From assembly GCF_020382885.2 (NCBI RefSeq), contig NC_058502.1, positions 5,186,001 to 5,250,000 of the forward strand: a DNA stretch of 64,000 nt, given 5' to 3'. Source of the DNA: Scatophagus argus. Lineage: Eukaryota > Chordata > Actinopteri > Scatophagidae. Below, in pieces: positions 26,155 through 39,144 of the stretch. The number at the start of each line of letters is the position of its first letter. The stretch's first letter is position 1. The position numbers and the translations under genes are program-made. The notes beneath the pieces were generated by a model that ran no database searches, was not told where the DNA came from, and saw only the letters and a program-made list of their open reading frames with translations.

Positions 26155-29100
26155 GAGATAAAGCAAATAAGTTGTTGGCGTTTGTCGTGTAGTCGTATGG
26201 ACTCAGTTCCTGCGGTGGCCTACTCTGATGAGTCTCCCCAGCATTTTCTAAATATTTAGACAAAAAAGATCTGATTAAAGCTATATTTGTTACTCTCAGT
26301 GTACAACAAGCCAATGACAAAACTATGACAGCAGTGGAAAGTTGTGATTTTACAGCATGAGAGTGAACCAGAACAGGGAAACTTTGGCCAGACAGAAGAA
26401 CAGCATTCATTATAAAGCTCTGTAAAGCTGAGGGGAGCTGCACATATCACAAGACCCCCCCCCCCGCCATGTTCTTTTTGTTTTCACATTGTCATTTGAT
26501 ATATTGTTACTACAAAAATATTGACTTAAGTCACTCAAGTCATAGATACTGCTGTTTCCACAATGCAACTTGACTTTCCATGATAAATATGCAGCCTCCG
26601 AGCCCCCTTAGAAAACTCCTTCGTGCTTTGTGTGTAAAATTGGCGGAGTGCCCCTTAAAAGGCTGAAACCTGCGAACACACACGCACACACAATACTGAC
26701 TCTCTTAGGTGTATTTTCATAGTGTTTCTCTCTCCTCCTTTGGCAAACACTCTGCTTGAAAGAGTCGTTGGCATTCAGAAAGAACATCCAGCATTTCCTT
26801 GATAAGACGCACTTTGAAATACTTGACTGTAGATAACCGTGGATCCTGCGAGGAGGAAAACTGTCTTTGCGCAACAAGACATCACCTCTGTGTTGTAGCC
26901 TTTTCTCATGTCGTGTCACAGTACAGAAAGCACAGGTATAAAGACCTAATGAGGGCTGAATTCCATTTAGCTGCCGCAGTCTCCTCGTTCAGCTTACTGT
27001 GACACTTGAACAGAACAGAGCCATTGTAATTTTTGTTAGTTCCATCTGTGCTTTTCATACTATAATGAGTGGAAACGTTTGCTGCAAAAAAAGGCACACT
27101 GTGACCTGGCTTTGGTTTTCTTCTGTTGGGCAGTTAAGAGCTACACACGGGCCACAACAGCTCAATCAATCAGCATTAAGCCCTCACGTTTCAGGTGTGC
27201 ACGAGCAGAGCTGGAGCAAACACCTGCAGGGGGCCCATTTGGATTCAAACAAGAAGCTGCTCTTTCTTGAGAGGAAAGTTGACACAGATGCAGCAACAAA
27301 GAATAACAAAATGATTCTCAGAAGAGGGATCAACACGTGAGGAAATTAAATTCTTGAGATACATGGAAACTCTGAATGATCTTGCTACTTTTACTCTTTG
27401 AAAATCTAAAGTTAACAGGGGGTTGCATTTTCCAACAGATGATTTAATGTTGTATGTGTCAGTAAAAATCATTCAGCCTACTTTGCTGAGGTAAAACTAT
27501 GATTAGTTTGAGAAACTGACCATCTGTACAACTTTAAAAGTCACTCAGTCACTTTAACTCTCTCTCAACGATATCCAACAATCACTTTTGAAATTCTTTT
27601 TTTGTAAATTGTCACAGAGTTGCTGTTAAACAAGGTTTCTATCAGCTGTGTAAACACAGTGAGTTCAATGCCAGGACGGTCTATTCATTAAGCTCAGCCA
27701 TCAACATTTGGTACATGTTAAGAATGTGCCACACCCTTAATTACACAGTACTCCTGCAGGTACTTCAAATATTTCCCTACGGAGATTAATAAGTTTAACC
27801 CCATGTGATTTTAACCTCAAACGTTCCCTCTAAGTAGCTTTGAAATTAGAAAGAAATTTGTTCCTCGCTGTGTGATAATACCACGTCATCGCTTGTTTCA
27901 GCACTTCACTGAAGATGAATGATACTGACACTCACACACATCATGATCTCCATGCATCATTTAGACTAAATTTAAACATGGTATGTGTTTTATTTTGGAA
28001 CCTTTGCAGCTGAGATCAGACTTTTAAATGAAGAATGCGGGTTTAAACAAAGTTTGTCCACAGTCGTCTTACATGTGAATTTTTATTTATATTTTATTCT
28101 AATTATTTTATGTCAAAAATAATACAGTTGCAGTTGGGTGAGACTTGGAAATATGTTTTAGCATAACAAAGGTATGACTGTCGAGCTATTTTTGCCAATG
28201 CTTGGATATTAAGCTTTTCATAATGTTACGGGAAAATGACTGCTGAAAGCCACATTAGTCAAATATTTAAAGTGTTCAAGTGTAACATGTTAAGAAAGTG
28301 AGATGCAGCGGTGAGAAAAACCCTAAAGCAACAGCCCGTTACTGTGAAAAGACTGCATTGCCTCGTGCAAACATTACATTGAGCTTATATAGAGATATCA
28401 GCAAATATTGCATAAACCTTTACTGTTACATATCAGACTTATCTATCTCCATACCAGAGGAACATTAACCATTCAGTCTTGGGTCAAAGGGAAGTGACCC
28501 GCAGTCCATTAAATTTCCTCTGAAAACCTGTCATTGTATCAAATACTTCCTGCCATGTGCTTCTGACATACTAGCAGAGACAGACAACTTTATTCTGTTT
28601 GGATTCTGAGTTCCAGTTGTAATCCAGCAGAAATCTTCTGAAACCACTGTTCAAAGTCCATAAGTTCAAAGCAATCCTTGTATCACCAATATACAGCTAC
28701 AGTGTTTTGTCCAAACTGTGTTGCCGTACCTCAGCAGAAGCCATTGCTACTATCAATGTCAATCACTGTATTGTCTCTGCGTTGTATTAAAAACTGTAAT
28801 AAGAGTGTCACATGACCACTGACTGAGCCCTGCTGCTCTACTAAAAATTCATCCCAAGTATTGGTGAATTTTTGAATATTTTAGAATGGCTAAAATGAGT
28901 TTTCATTTTTTTATTGATTGCATCAGTTGAACACAACCTACAGTAACATATATGACCTTAGCTTAATTTTAAATGTTTGTTTGAAATGATTGCCAATGTC
29001 TATATACACACTGTCTCATTGTTTTCAGTCCAGTTCATTTCATTCATTTGTGTAACATTTTTTTCTGTGTGCAGGGTCACATCAGTAGTAAGTATTGTCT

Positions 29101-30953
29101 CTAAGTATCGTTTCAGTTGTCTTTGTGTCATCAGAAACCACAAAAAAAAAACATCAAACATTTGAAAACAGTTTTCCATTTTTGGTCTCATCTTAACTGT
29201 TGAAGTAGTTTTAACAAAAACGGCAGAGGGTTGGAATATTTCTCTCAATCTCTTCTTGCTGGTTTCACTTTCTGACTTTCTTTAGTTTGAATTTCCTCCA
29301 TCATTCAGGTTCATTCTGGGAAAACAACCCGATTCATAGTGGTTTACATACATTACCAGTACATTTCCGTACCTAACAGCAGGTATTTTGTTTGAAGGCA
29401 TAGTGGCCAGCAGCCGGAAAAAAAACACAGAGGCCAGCAAGTAAACCATGTGAGTTGATGGTTGGTTTAGAATTACAGTTCTACCTTCAACTAAGCAGTT
29501 TTTCCACCTGTGTCACACAGATTTAATCTTCAGTTCCCTGTACAGGTACAGTCTACAGTTGTTTGTGAATTTAAAAAGGAGCTGCATGTGTTACATTCAT
29601 TCTATTAAATGTCCAAAGCTCCACAGTGAGGACAAACACACCTCAGGACAAATGTAAGAGATAAGCACGACATGGGAAGTTTCAGTAGTTTCCTCCCTAA
29701 AGAAGAAAGTCTGTACCTTCAATTCTCACACCAGAAAATCTGATGAACCAACGTGAAGTCTGGAATATCAGATTCAGGTCAGCCTTCATTTCTCTTTACT
29801 GTCCAAATGAAGGCTTGCAATGCTCTCCCCAACAAGTTCAGATTTACGGTGACAAACCGAACTTCTGCTAAGACTGTGAAAATGGTGAAAAGGTCAGTCT
29901 TCAACCTTTTCACCATCTCACGGTCTTAGCAGAAGGTCGGTTTGTGCAAATTTATTAACACTTTACAACTGAAACAGAAACTAAAGAATAGTTACCCCTG
30001 TGGAAGGCCTTCAGATAGCTACCTGAGGTACACATCTCTTCTAGTGTTGCTCTTTCTCTAACAAACCTTTGTGTGGGTAGAGAAAACATTTAAAATAGTC
30101 AGATTTCTTTTTTGGAAAACTTTTTAAATGCTCATTTCTAGTTACTCTTTAGTGTGTATTTGCTGGAATAATTCTGTGCCTTCAATATGACACATGATTA
30201 CAGTTTTATCGTCCTTTTAACTTGAAGAGAAAAAACCTGTACTGTCTAAATATTGCGTGGATCATGTGATGTTTTGCTTTTTGTTGCTAAAACATGTTGA
30301 AGGTGCTGTTTTTTTTCTTGATGTCATGGCAACCTCTGAGACAATTTGCCCTATGGGACAACTGTCAGCAACTGCTAAGCTGAGCGGCAGAACTTAAGAC
30401 TAACTTTGCCAATAATGATTAGCTGAAAAGCAAATATGAGCTGTTTTAATTGGCTGCGCTTAACCTCCTCATTAACCACTTTCATTGTCTTATCCTTGTT
30501 TCCTTGTTGGAGCAAACCAAACATTTGATCTACTGTGCTCTTCATTGTTTTTTTGCTCGTCATCCTGTGTGGGCTCCACTGATCAACTACTGATCCCTGC
30601 TGACCAACATAACAATAAAAGAAAGATTCCTATCTGAAACGGAGACTCGCCTCAGTGGATCACTGATCAGGAAGCAGATAGAGAGCTAAACAAGAAAGAT
30701 TAGAATCTAAATTATGCTGACCCAAGTGAATTAAGGATGAGAATGTGCAAGAAGGAAGAAGATCATAGTCTGTGAAAGAGTAAAAAGCACAGCGTTTCAA
30801 ACAGGAAAATAGAAGGAGAAAGAGGAACCCCCAGAAATAGAAAAACAAAAAAGATGAGAAACTCACAAACTCAGGGATGAAGAACACATCAGGAATGGAG
30901 GTGAAGATCCTGCCGCCTGTGGGCAGAATGTCACCTGAGGTGGTGGAAGCCAT
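23857..30953 (-). CDS. MAL-family four-helix MARVEL proteolipid, tandem copy 2
   Basis: Four phase-0 exons on the minus strand: 30867-30953, 25926-26090, 24927-25097, 23857-23931, giving 165 residues. The parts mirror copy 1: N-terminal LPTGGRIFTSIPDVFFIPEF, helix VFGGLVWILVAS, LGWVMFVSVFCFVLTTLWFF, third helix AYHFVSVVFYLSASVDLAYI, fourth helix VVMSYVATLLYFLHTIF, and C-terminal IRWKRS. Exon 3 is 57 codons instead of 43, adding 14 residues (around GVTLVTNNFLTTLLSDES) to the loop between helices 3 and 4. By neighbourhood (nphp1 side) it is the expected mall, yet FYLSAS, IPEF and IRWKRS look more like MAL, so no symbol is assigned. The ATG at 30953 was preferred over an in-frame upstream ATG at 31406, because the upstream part is low-complexity and unlike the family. 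Confidence 0.95.
24877..24917. repeat. (TG)20 tract beside the exon 3 donor of MAL copy 2
   Basis: Read as (CA)20 in the transcript, beginning about 10 nt after the exon 3 splice donor. The other end of the same intron carries a UG tract (23938-23958). Confidence 0.95.
25100..25470. repeat. Polypurine/polypyrimidine tract in MAL copy 2 intron 2
   Basis: About 370 bp that is nearly all A and G on the plus strand (blocks such as GGAGGAAGGAAAGAGGAAAA), hence C/U in the transcript, running straight into the exon 3 acceptor at 25098. A second such run, (GA)n at 26124-26152, precedes the exon 2 acceptor. Confidence 0.85.
25640..25850 (-). mobile_element. Decayed antisense copy of the teleost MITE-like repeat
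   Basis: TTCCCAGTCTTTGTGCTAAG near 25780 is the reverse complement of the TTAGC...AAGACTGGAAAC centre of the copy at 47859-48215. It lies in intron 2 of MAL copy 2. Confidence 0.55.
26091..30866 (-). other. Intron 1 of MAL copy 2
   Basis: A 4.8 kb intron, A/T-rich, with no supported exon. Features seen are a C-run at 26455-26465, a small inverted repeat (GCCTTCATTT / AAATGAAGGC, 29783-29818) and the large hairpin at 29851-29947. Confidence 0.6.
29851..29947. repeat. Near-perfect hairpin with 44-bp arms
   Basis: The left arm 29851-29894 (from ACAAACCGAACTTCTGCTAA) pairs with the right arm 29904-29947 with about three mismatches and a one-base offset; the loop is about 9 nt. It could fold in RNA from either strand. 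No transposon or known microRNA was recognised. Confidence 0.9.
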
Positions 30954-31048
30954 AGTCCAAAACACTGCGTTTGAGGGTGTGATTTCCACTAGAATGAGAT
31001 ATGTTTCCTTTTTTAATCTGCTTTTTAAAGCCTGTCTTGTGCTCCTCT

Positions 31049-31089
<41 letters not shown>

Positions 31090-31210
31090 CTCTCCTCCTG
31101 CACCTCCCTCTCTAAGTCTTCTCCACCTACCCACCTATTCTCCTGGTCGAAACTACCAGTTTGACAGGTGCTTTTTGAATTTGTTTGTGTAGCCGGAGGA
31201 TGCCTCTGGT

Positions 31211-31241
<31 letters not shown>

Positions 31242-32777
31242 GCGCGCCCTCATAAGTTCATAGTGTTTGCGTGTGTCTCCTAACATAGTAATGGCGCGTT
31301 TACATACACACAAAAAAGTGATTGTGAGGCAACTAATGCAGCATTCATGTGGGATATAAAAGGAGCTGCGGGTAACCGTCATACGCTGGTTAACAAATAA
31401 AAGCACAGGTCCTGTAACTTAATCTCTACTCAAATAAAAGTATTTTCTATGTTCACATGTTAGAATTCTATTTAACTTTTATTCTAGTTTCACAATAGTT
31501 TCAATCTTCTTCTTTAACAGCAACCTCATTCATTGCCACTGAGCTCCAAATAATCCCGGCGAAAGCTCAGCTGTTTTCTCTCCACACAAGGGTTTTGGAG
31601 TCGTGCAAAAGCAGCAATGGCGTTTTGGAGCTCAGAAAATGAATACGTAACTTTGCTGGTTTCATAAAGGTGTCAAACTGGCTTTTTGCCTTTCAGATGT
31701 GAATGGTTCTTATGGCTTTATTCAGGCATGACAGGTCCAGCAAATGGATTGTGTGCATGAGAGGGATTTGTGAATTAAAAAGTAATGATGTGAAGCCATG
31801 ATAAGATACATTCATCATGTACTAGATGGAGATTGTGCTGAAACATACACTGAGATGTCAAGCTTGGACTATCAGTTAATTCCTCTTTGCTCATCTGCTT
31901 TATGTAAAGTGTAATTCATTTATTCTTCCATGCTGGCATGAATGAACGCTGCACAAGGCTTCCCTCACAACATAAGCTCATTCGCAGTCTTTAACAGTTT
32001 CATAACACAGTGGTCTAACTTTTTTTTTTTTTTTTTAATTCTTCTGCTGTGTTGAAAATGTTGGAAAGGGGAGGCCCAAACTAGTAAGAATGCTTTCAGG
32101 ACATTTTTACATAAAATGACAAACAACATGTAAAACTGCCATCACATTTCCATAAGCAGGCACATGACTGAATGAAGGCTTTTACTCCTGTACTGTAGTT
32201 TATGTAATACATCCATGATCTACAGGAAGTTATTATCAAGCAGCCCAGATCTATTTTATTTATTCCCGTCTTGTTTCTGTTTATTTAACCCTTGCGTGAA
32301 CTTGAAAAAAAACCTTTTCTTCAGCATAGTTTAGATTCATTTTCTGTATTTTATGGTATTTAACACACCAAGCTGTATAACAGACCTTTTAACTCCTTAT
32401 CAGCTAAATAGGAGCCCGAGTTTATGTTCATTTTTGACGCAAGTGTTTACAAGGGAGCCCACTCAGCTGCATTCCTGCCATGCTAACTTCAAGGCTAAAA
32501 TAAATGGATGGACAGAGGGAGGATCAGTTAACGTAGAGTCCACATGTGGAGAAACAGTGAGCGATCAACAACAGCCAGAGGAGGATGGGGGGGAATAGCA
32601 AACATGGACAGGCATGCAGATGAAGTGGTTTGAGGTGAAAAGCAAAAAAGCAAGCAAACAGAGAGAAAGAGAGACTGGGAGTGGCTGGGATTTAAGTTAT
32701 CACCTGCTATACTAGTTTTCCACCTGACACCAGTTAACAAATAATATTCACATAAGCACATAAACCTTCTACAAATG

Positions 32778-32937
32778 TTTATACTTTAAAGGCATTAAAC
32801 TAACAGGAGTTGGTGAGCTTCAATGGTGCTAATTGTATAGTGCTGGCTGTGCTAAACTAAGCTAAGCAGTTGGCTTCATATTAACTAAATGAGGGAATAA
32901 AAGCAAATACGTGTGGGTAAATTGATTCCTTTAAGAT
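32778..32937 (-). mobile_element. Decayed antisense copy of the teleost MITE-like repeat
   Basis: GTGCTGGCTGTGCTAAACTA, then GCTAAGCAGTTGGCTTCATA, is the reverse complement of the family centre, and the segment ends in TTGATTCCTTTAAG, close to the family terminus ATTCCTTTAA. Confidence 0.6.
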
Positions 32938-34299
32938 GAAACTAATATTACATTTTGTTTATTGAATATCTGAGAGGATGTCAAATGTCAATCAGTTGTG
33001 AGTCAGACTGTGCTTTTGTCTCAGAGTTTGTCACCCAATCTAACTGTCAAACACAGCGTGATGGTTTCCAGGCTCAGGGATTAAAACTCGGCACAATATA
33101 CAAAACCTATTTTGTAGGACGACTCCAAGTCTCAATTCAACACCAACCAGTCTGTTGTGTTGTCACAAAATAACAACATGCATGACAACATTTGAATTTT
33201 CATCTCTGATGCTAAAGGCTCATCAAAAAGCGTTTCTGCTTGGCAATACACAGAGATCACCTGTCACTGTGTAGGCGGTGCTGTGAAATCTTTTTCTGTT
33301 TAAGAGATTTGAGCTTCTGTGGTGCTTATTTATCATGCTAATTACATAACTCGTGCCAGTAGTCTACCAGGGCTGCCATAAACTGAGTGATTCCAACTGG
33401 AAATAAAGGTTGTCATGCTCTATACTGAAGCACTGAAGCTTAGCAACAAGAAGAGTTGTGGACATTCTTGCATGAGTGAGAAGTTAAAAGTTCGGGGTTG
33501 TTCAACCACACATGGACCATCGTGTTTCATTTAACATTACGTCAGTTTTGTACAATGTGCCCACACAACAATGTCCTTTCAACTTCAAATGTGTGAGTCA
33601 CAAATTAGAGATGTAGCTTCAGGCTCAAATTTCCCATTATTGTAAAGGTAAAGAATGTCCCATTCATTTCAATATCGGTTCATTTACCAGCTAACTGCAC
33701 AATGAAAGATGTTTCATAAGAAAACAGCCTTCAAATAAGGGCAGATTCCTAATGAAATGTATCTTGTGATATGTGCTAATGATGTATGGAGCTAACTAGC
33801 CGTTTAAAAGGCACCACGTAATTGAAAAATTGTGCAGTGAGTCATTCTGTAAGAGTCGCTTTCATGTTGTCCACATTGGGGTTTGTCTCTTTCACAGAGA
33901 GAAACCTGCTTTGTTCTGGAGACGCTGATACACCCTGAGTCAACTTGTTGATTTGTTAGCCCACTGCTATGGTCAGTGAAGTGTGTTTGGAGACCCTCCT
34001 CTGCTTCTAGAAAGGTTAGTGACACCGAGAAGTCCAAATGGAAAAGATTTGGAGTTTAAAGGCACAAGAACAGGACAGTGACGTCTTTCTTATTTTTGAC
34101 TACCAATAACCAGTTAGTTCAAGGTTGAAATTAATTTATTCTAGTTTATTTCAAATGATAATCCAGGAGTCACCATCACGTTCACCATAAACCCCTTGAT
34201 TTTTCGATAAAGTGTTCATGTGTCTGAGCTGAGTTCTGAAGAAAATAAATACCAAGTAAGTGTCAGCATGCAACCAAATGTGAAGAGATTCAGCGCAGC

Positions 34300-34616
34300 C
34301 AAGCCAAAAATTGCTGGATCGCTCCCTCCGGGTTGGGGGTGCAATGCTGCCCCAAGTGAAGGAGTTTAAGCATCTTGAGGTCTTGTTCAGTATTGATGGG
34401 TTTGAGATGGACAGATGATTTGGTGCAGTATCAGCAGCATCAGCATTAGTGCCACGGCAGCAATTGTAGGGAAGATGGAGCTGAGCTACCAGTCAGTCTC
34501 ATCTCAGATCACATCTGGCTCTGGAACATCTTTGGATCCTCCAGGAGGAGCTGGAAACCACTGCAACAGCGTCGACATCTGGACTACCCTGCTTAGTCTC
34601 CTGGCTCTATAGTGTT
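34300..34616 (+). mobile_element. Internally deleted LINE (reverse transcriptase 3' region) relic
   Basis: CGGGTTGGGGGTGCAATGCT, GTGAAGGAGTTTAAGCATCT, GATGGACAGATGATTTGGTG and GATGGAGCTGAGC, followed directly by GGATCCTCCAGGAGGAGCTG and CTGGACTACCCTGCTTAG, follow the order of a common fish non-LTR retrotransposon, with several hundred bases of the middle missing. No open frame survives. Confidence 0.65.
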
Positions 34617-35069
34617 ATAAGAATCACAAAGAAAAAATATGCAGATATGTACTCTGTACATACTCTATATGTGTGATGTTGCTCTAGCTGGTCGTCATAG
34701 TAGCAAACCAGCAGACTGATTTAACAACGTGAAGTCAGCAGCTCTTAGTTCAGTTGATGTTTTACAGTTCATGTCATGCCTTCATTTCAGACGAATTCCC
34801 CAGCTCACTCCCTGCTCAATTTTCAGGTCACATTCAGTTTACTTTTTTTAAAAGCTTGAAACTTAATCCATGGGATGCTTCGTGGTTTAGTTTATGTTCT
34901 CATATAATGAAATGTGAAACTCGTTTAGGCTTGTCTTAACCATCACACACACAGAAAGTTGCACTCAGCAGGCAGTCAACAAATTGTGTTTGGCCAGTGT
35001 TAAGAGAGACACACCTTGGACTAGCTCCTTCGTTAAGGATCTGGTTACAGGCTATAACCCTTCACGCAT

Positions 35070-35110
<41 letters not shown>

Positions 35111-36322
35111 ATTCCATGGGAACCCCTGCCAGCTCTGTCACAATACAATGGCTATTTGTCAGGTGTAGTTACACACTAACACAGACGCACAATGATAAAG
35201 AATGCATTGTGTTTTATATCCTCGCTGATAAAATCACACATTTTTTTTTAATCCATGAAGATATTGTTAAAAAATTAAAATATCTCAGGAATTGATTCCA
35301 ACACACTGTGACCCAGAGGTGAGCAGGGCGGCCTGATGTTCAGGCAAACTGCACTTCAACTTGAACCAGGGGTCAGACCCTTTTGTCTGTCTGCTCCGCT
35401 GCTGCAGGGGATCTGCTCTGTAGCTGAACGTGACCTCTGACCTCCCAGGGAGGTTGGCAAACACAGATGCTTGGCCAATATTAAGCATCCTACATGTCTG
35501 AATCAGTCCTCCCTGTTGTTAGCTTGTAATCTTGGAAAGTAGTCTTGTAGTCTTGAGCTACGACGAGTACGGACTGTGCGTTCTGAACAGATAAAGACTC
35601 GTACTAAAAATATTATATTATCAGTGATTTAATGGATATATGAAGTAAGATGTTTTTGCTTGTAGTGATGCACCCACAGTGAATTACCTCCAACCCTACA
35701 GTTTTACCCTCACCGCCTTCTACAGCCACAAAAATGGAGTAATACAGCATCAAAGATGGAGGTTGGTGTTCTGGAGATTTTTGTCTATAACTGAGGCGAA
35801 CACGAGTACCGTACTTCATCACAGGAGGAGAAATTCAGTTTATATTTACCTCCTTTTTATTTATTTTTTCTTCCCTAAAGTATCTTGTCAAGGGTGGTTG
35901 TTTACTTATTCAAAGAAGAAAGAAAGAAGGAGGAAACCATCCTGGATCATCTTTCCTGCTCCAGCCTGTAACTATTCCCTGGAAACTCCCACTTTTCTTG
36001 CTCAACTGGTCCTGATCTGCTCTTGCTGCCCTCCTCCTCTCCTTCCTCCCCAGACACAATGGTCCTCCTGGGGCATAAAGAGAAGTGGGTGAGGAGGTCT
36101 CAACGTTTCCAGGTGACAATAGCAGTCATGTTTACAATGAGGCTTTCTGTCTGTGGCTGAGTATCATTCCACTACCCACACCAGTGTTCAGCGCTCAGTC
36201 ATTTGCAGATGGTTTGCCTTTCAGTTAGCCTTTAAGTTATTGATTGCAACTGGCTTTATGAACTGATGTAACTTATTTAGGACTAACAAGTGCTGGTTGC
36301 AAATTCCTTTAGATGGAATTAG

Positions 36323-36354
36323 ATGGATGGATGGATGGATGGATGGATGGATGG
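36323..36354. repeat. (GGAT)n microsatellite
   Basis: Eight GGAT units. This motif often marks LINE 3' tails in fish, but no LINE body is attached here. Confidence 0.9.
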
Positions 36355-36394
36355 TAACTTTGCAAATGAGAGCAAAGGACCAGTGAATCACTGG

Positions 36395-36442
<48 letters not shown>

Positions 36443-37734
36443 AATGTTCTCTGCTTGTATTTTTATTGCACACTGTGGGATGTTGGGTTTTTTTTGTTTG
36501 TTTTGTTTTTCTTTTTTTACTGCTTATGTGTTCCCACAGTGCAAATAAGTCCTGATTTATTATTGGCATACTTAGTCATTTTAAGTCAAGTACATTAAAG
36601 ATATTCAATTATTCATTTAGAAAAATACCCAACATCTACTGTTGTTACAGTTTCTTAAACTGAAATCGCCTTTCCTTTGCTTTTTACATGGTTTTAAACA
36701 GAGCAGCTTTGGCTTTTTGACTACCGATAAGACAAAATAATCAGTTTTAAAATACTTAAAACTTATTTCTCTGATAACCTGTAACTTATGTTTTAGAGAT
36801 GTAATGATAAATCAACTAACAAGGCTTGATGATTAATGTGTTAGCTGCAAAAGTAAGTTTAGTAAACTTCAGTAAATTTAAAGGAAGAGTAATTGTCCTC
36901 GGTATGAGACCCCGCCAGCATGAGCTGGTCACAGGTCAGACACTCTGTAGTCAATCGATCAATCAGCCGACGCTCTGTACTTGATCTTAGAAGCCAGCAT
37001 CAGTAGCTGCATCAGTTTTTCTTACGTTTAGTGTCAGGCGCTTTAATTTGCTTCCTTCACAACTTGATGATTTGTGTTGTATTTAATTCCATCCACAAAG
37101 TCATTTAAGATCATATTAAAATGTTCGTTAGGGAATCAAGACTTAGCTAAAAGAACCGCAGTGAAATTACTCTTGGCAGTTTCATGAGCAATGCACAGCA
37201 GGAGGACAAAGCTTCAGTCGACAGGCAACAAACAAAATCTGTTCAGTGGCTCTGCATCAGCGTCGTGTTTCCATGTGATTAAAGCAACAACAGGAAAGTG
37301 ATTCACTACATTCAACTTCTCTGAGAGTTTTTCTCTCCATCTGTTTACTGCATGTAGATTTTCCATGATTGTTCCCTGTTTTCTTTTATTCCTCCAACAC
37401 TAAACCACCCTGCGGTCACCACGGGCAACACACCATGGCAACAGTGCTGGAATGTGGACATACAGGATATTCATTATTCACCGGCTAACACGGCACCAAA
37501 GACTGTACACACTTGGGCAAACAACTTAAAATCTGAACATGAGTCCATGAGGTCTATTATTAGTCAGTCCCCTGTTGAGCCACAGGCTATTTCATGGGGA
37601 GAATTTGTTAAATTAATTTTAGGGTTTAAAATTTAACTGAAAATGAACACATTTTAAGGGGGGGAAGCTTTGGGTGAGTGTGAGGGGCTGTTGGAGAATC
37701 AAAGCAACTCCTGCACAGTTAAAGCTATCTATTG

Positions 37735-37950
37735 GCATTTTGGGGGATAAACTTTCTTTCCAAGAGTTGGAAGAGAAGATTGAGATGCTTTGTTGGGAAT
37801 ATGAAGCTATGAAGCAGCTAGTTAGCTTAGCTTAACAAACAGACTGCAAACTGCCAGCCAGCACCTCTACTCACTAATTAAAATATTATAACTCTTTTGT
37901 TTAAGCAGTATGAATATGATTGAAGTATTAGTCGAATTATTCCTGAACAT
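37735..37950 (+). mobile_element. Decayed copy of the teleost MITE-like repeat
   Basis: GGCATTTTGGGGGATAAACT, CCAAGAGTTGGAAGAGAAGA, TATGAAGC, GTTAGCTTAGCTTAAC and CAGCACCTCTAC...CACTAATTAA follow the family order. The 3' end is eroded. Confidence 0.65.
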
Positions 37951-38994
37951 GACCAAAGATTTGTGAGGGATTAAATGACCTGCATGCCTTTCAAAAGAGT
38001 TTGCCTGTTTGATTGTAATTCCCATGAATGTAATATTAAGTTACGATGTGCATGACAAATGCTGTATCATTATGATTCATCCTAATAAGTGCTACTTAAA
38101 ACGTGAAACCACAGCTGACAGATAACCTGAGCCTGCCTGCGTCCAGACTGATCCAGCCTCTCACTGCTCTTGTTCTTTTATACCAGGCTATAAAAAGACG
38201 GCAGCAGCCTAATTATTAACTGTTATGCCCTGTAACTCTACACTACACACCACCAGGACACACACATGGCTAATGTTGAACTAATGGGTGGAGATGAATG
38301 GAGTGGCTCAGTGGCCAGTCAGATGACGCGGTTGGTACATGAATGCAAGTCATGATTATAACAGAATGTTTATTAACAAAGAAAAACAGAACATTTTGCA
38401 ATAAATAACAGGAGCAAAACATGCTAACAATGTCACTACTGGTTCTATTCAGATAAAAAAATATGTTCTGTTATCAGTACAAAGTGTTCATCCATTATTA
38501 CTGTAACCCGTTTTAGTGTTCACTTTAAGAGGAGCAGGGCAAATGTTTGCTCAGCCTTTTATTTCACAGATATTAACTGCCATTAGTCCGAACCACTGTC
38601 TCATGTAATCACAATGCACACAACCCTGTCTTTGTGTGCTCCGATTTTGTATCGTGTTAGCGTTGCGTTGCATTTCTCAGAAATGAGACCTCTTTATTTC
38701 CTGTCACAATGCAGAGCAGTCTGTCAGTGTTACAGTTTCCCACATTTTACCAGGAGAAGTCTACATTTATGTTTATTGTCAACAAATCCCAAGACCAAAA
38801 CCAACAATGAGTTAGTCCCACTAACAAGTGTTGTTCACGCCTGTTTGAATCATGTTCAAATTCCACGGCCAATTTCCCGGGTGTCAGAAGAAAGTCAAGC
38901 ATTTCTTCAGGGTATTTTTTAAGATTTAGTTCAGTGTGGAATAAAAGCCAGAAACAGGCTGGGAAGATGGAAAGTATTGAGAAATGGAATGAAA

Positions 38995-39000
38995 TTTATT
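38995..39000 (-). promoter_or_regulatory. Poly(A) signal of nphp1
   Basis: AATAAA on the minus strand, 145 nt past the nphp1 stop codon. Confidence 0.65.
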
Positions 39001-39144
39001 GACAGTAACAAAAATCTAAAATATCACCAAGCTTATCCTTTACGTTTACACATTTAAAAACTGTTCCAAGATAAATCTATGGCATGTTTACAGAAAAGAT
39101 AATCCCCTTCAATCCCTTGTTCCTTCCCTCTGAGTGATGTGTTG

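Larger units (their letters stand above)
30954..38994. other. Interval between the second MAL gene and nphp1
   Basis: About 8 kb without a supported gene. Upstream of the MAL start lie (CT)18 (31051-31086; GA in the leader or promoter strand) and a TG/CG tract (31210-31246). Further on are a MITE relic (32778-32937), a LINE relic (34300-34616), (CA)18 (35071-35106), (GGAT)n (36323-36354), (GT)n (36399-36440) and a second MITE relic (37735-37950). Remaining sequence is unremarkable. Confidence 0.6.

Noticed and set aside
25806-26156. 116-codon plus-strand frame
   Set aside because: It is the complement of MAL copy 2 exon 2 plus a GA repeat.
30660-31406. 248-codon open frame on the minus strand
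   Set aside because: It contains MAL copy 2 exon 1 but extends through low-complexity AC and GA repeats upstream and into intron 1 downstream; only 30867-30953 is coding.
34415-34612. 65-codon frame with simple Ser/Ile/Ala composition
   Set aside because: Lies within the deleted LINE relic and spans its internal deletion junction.
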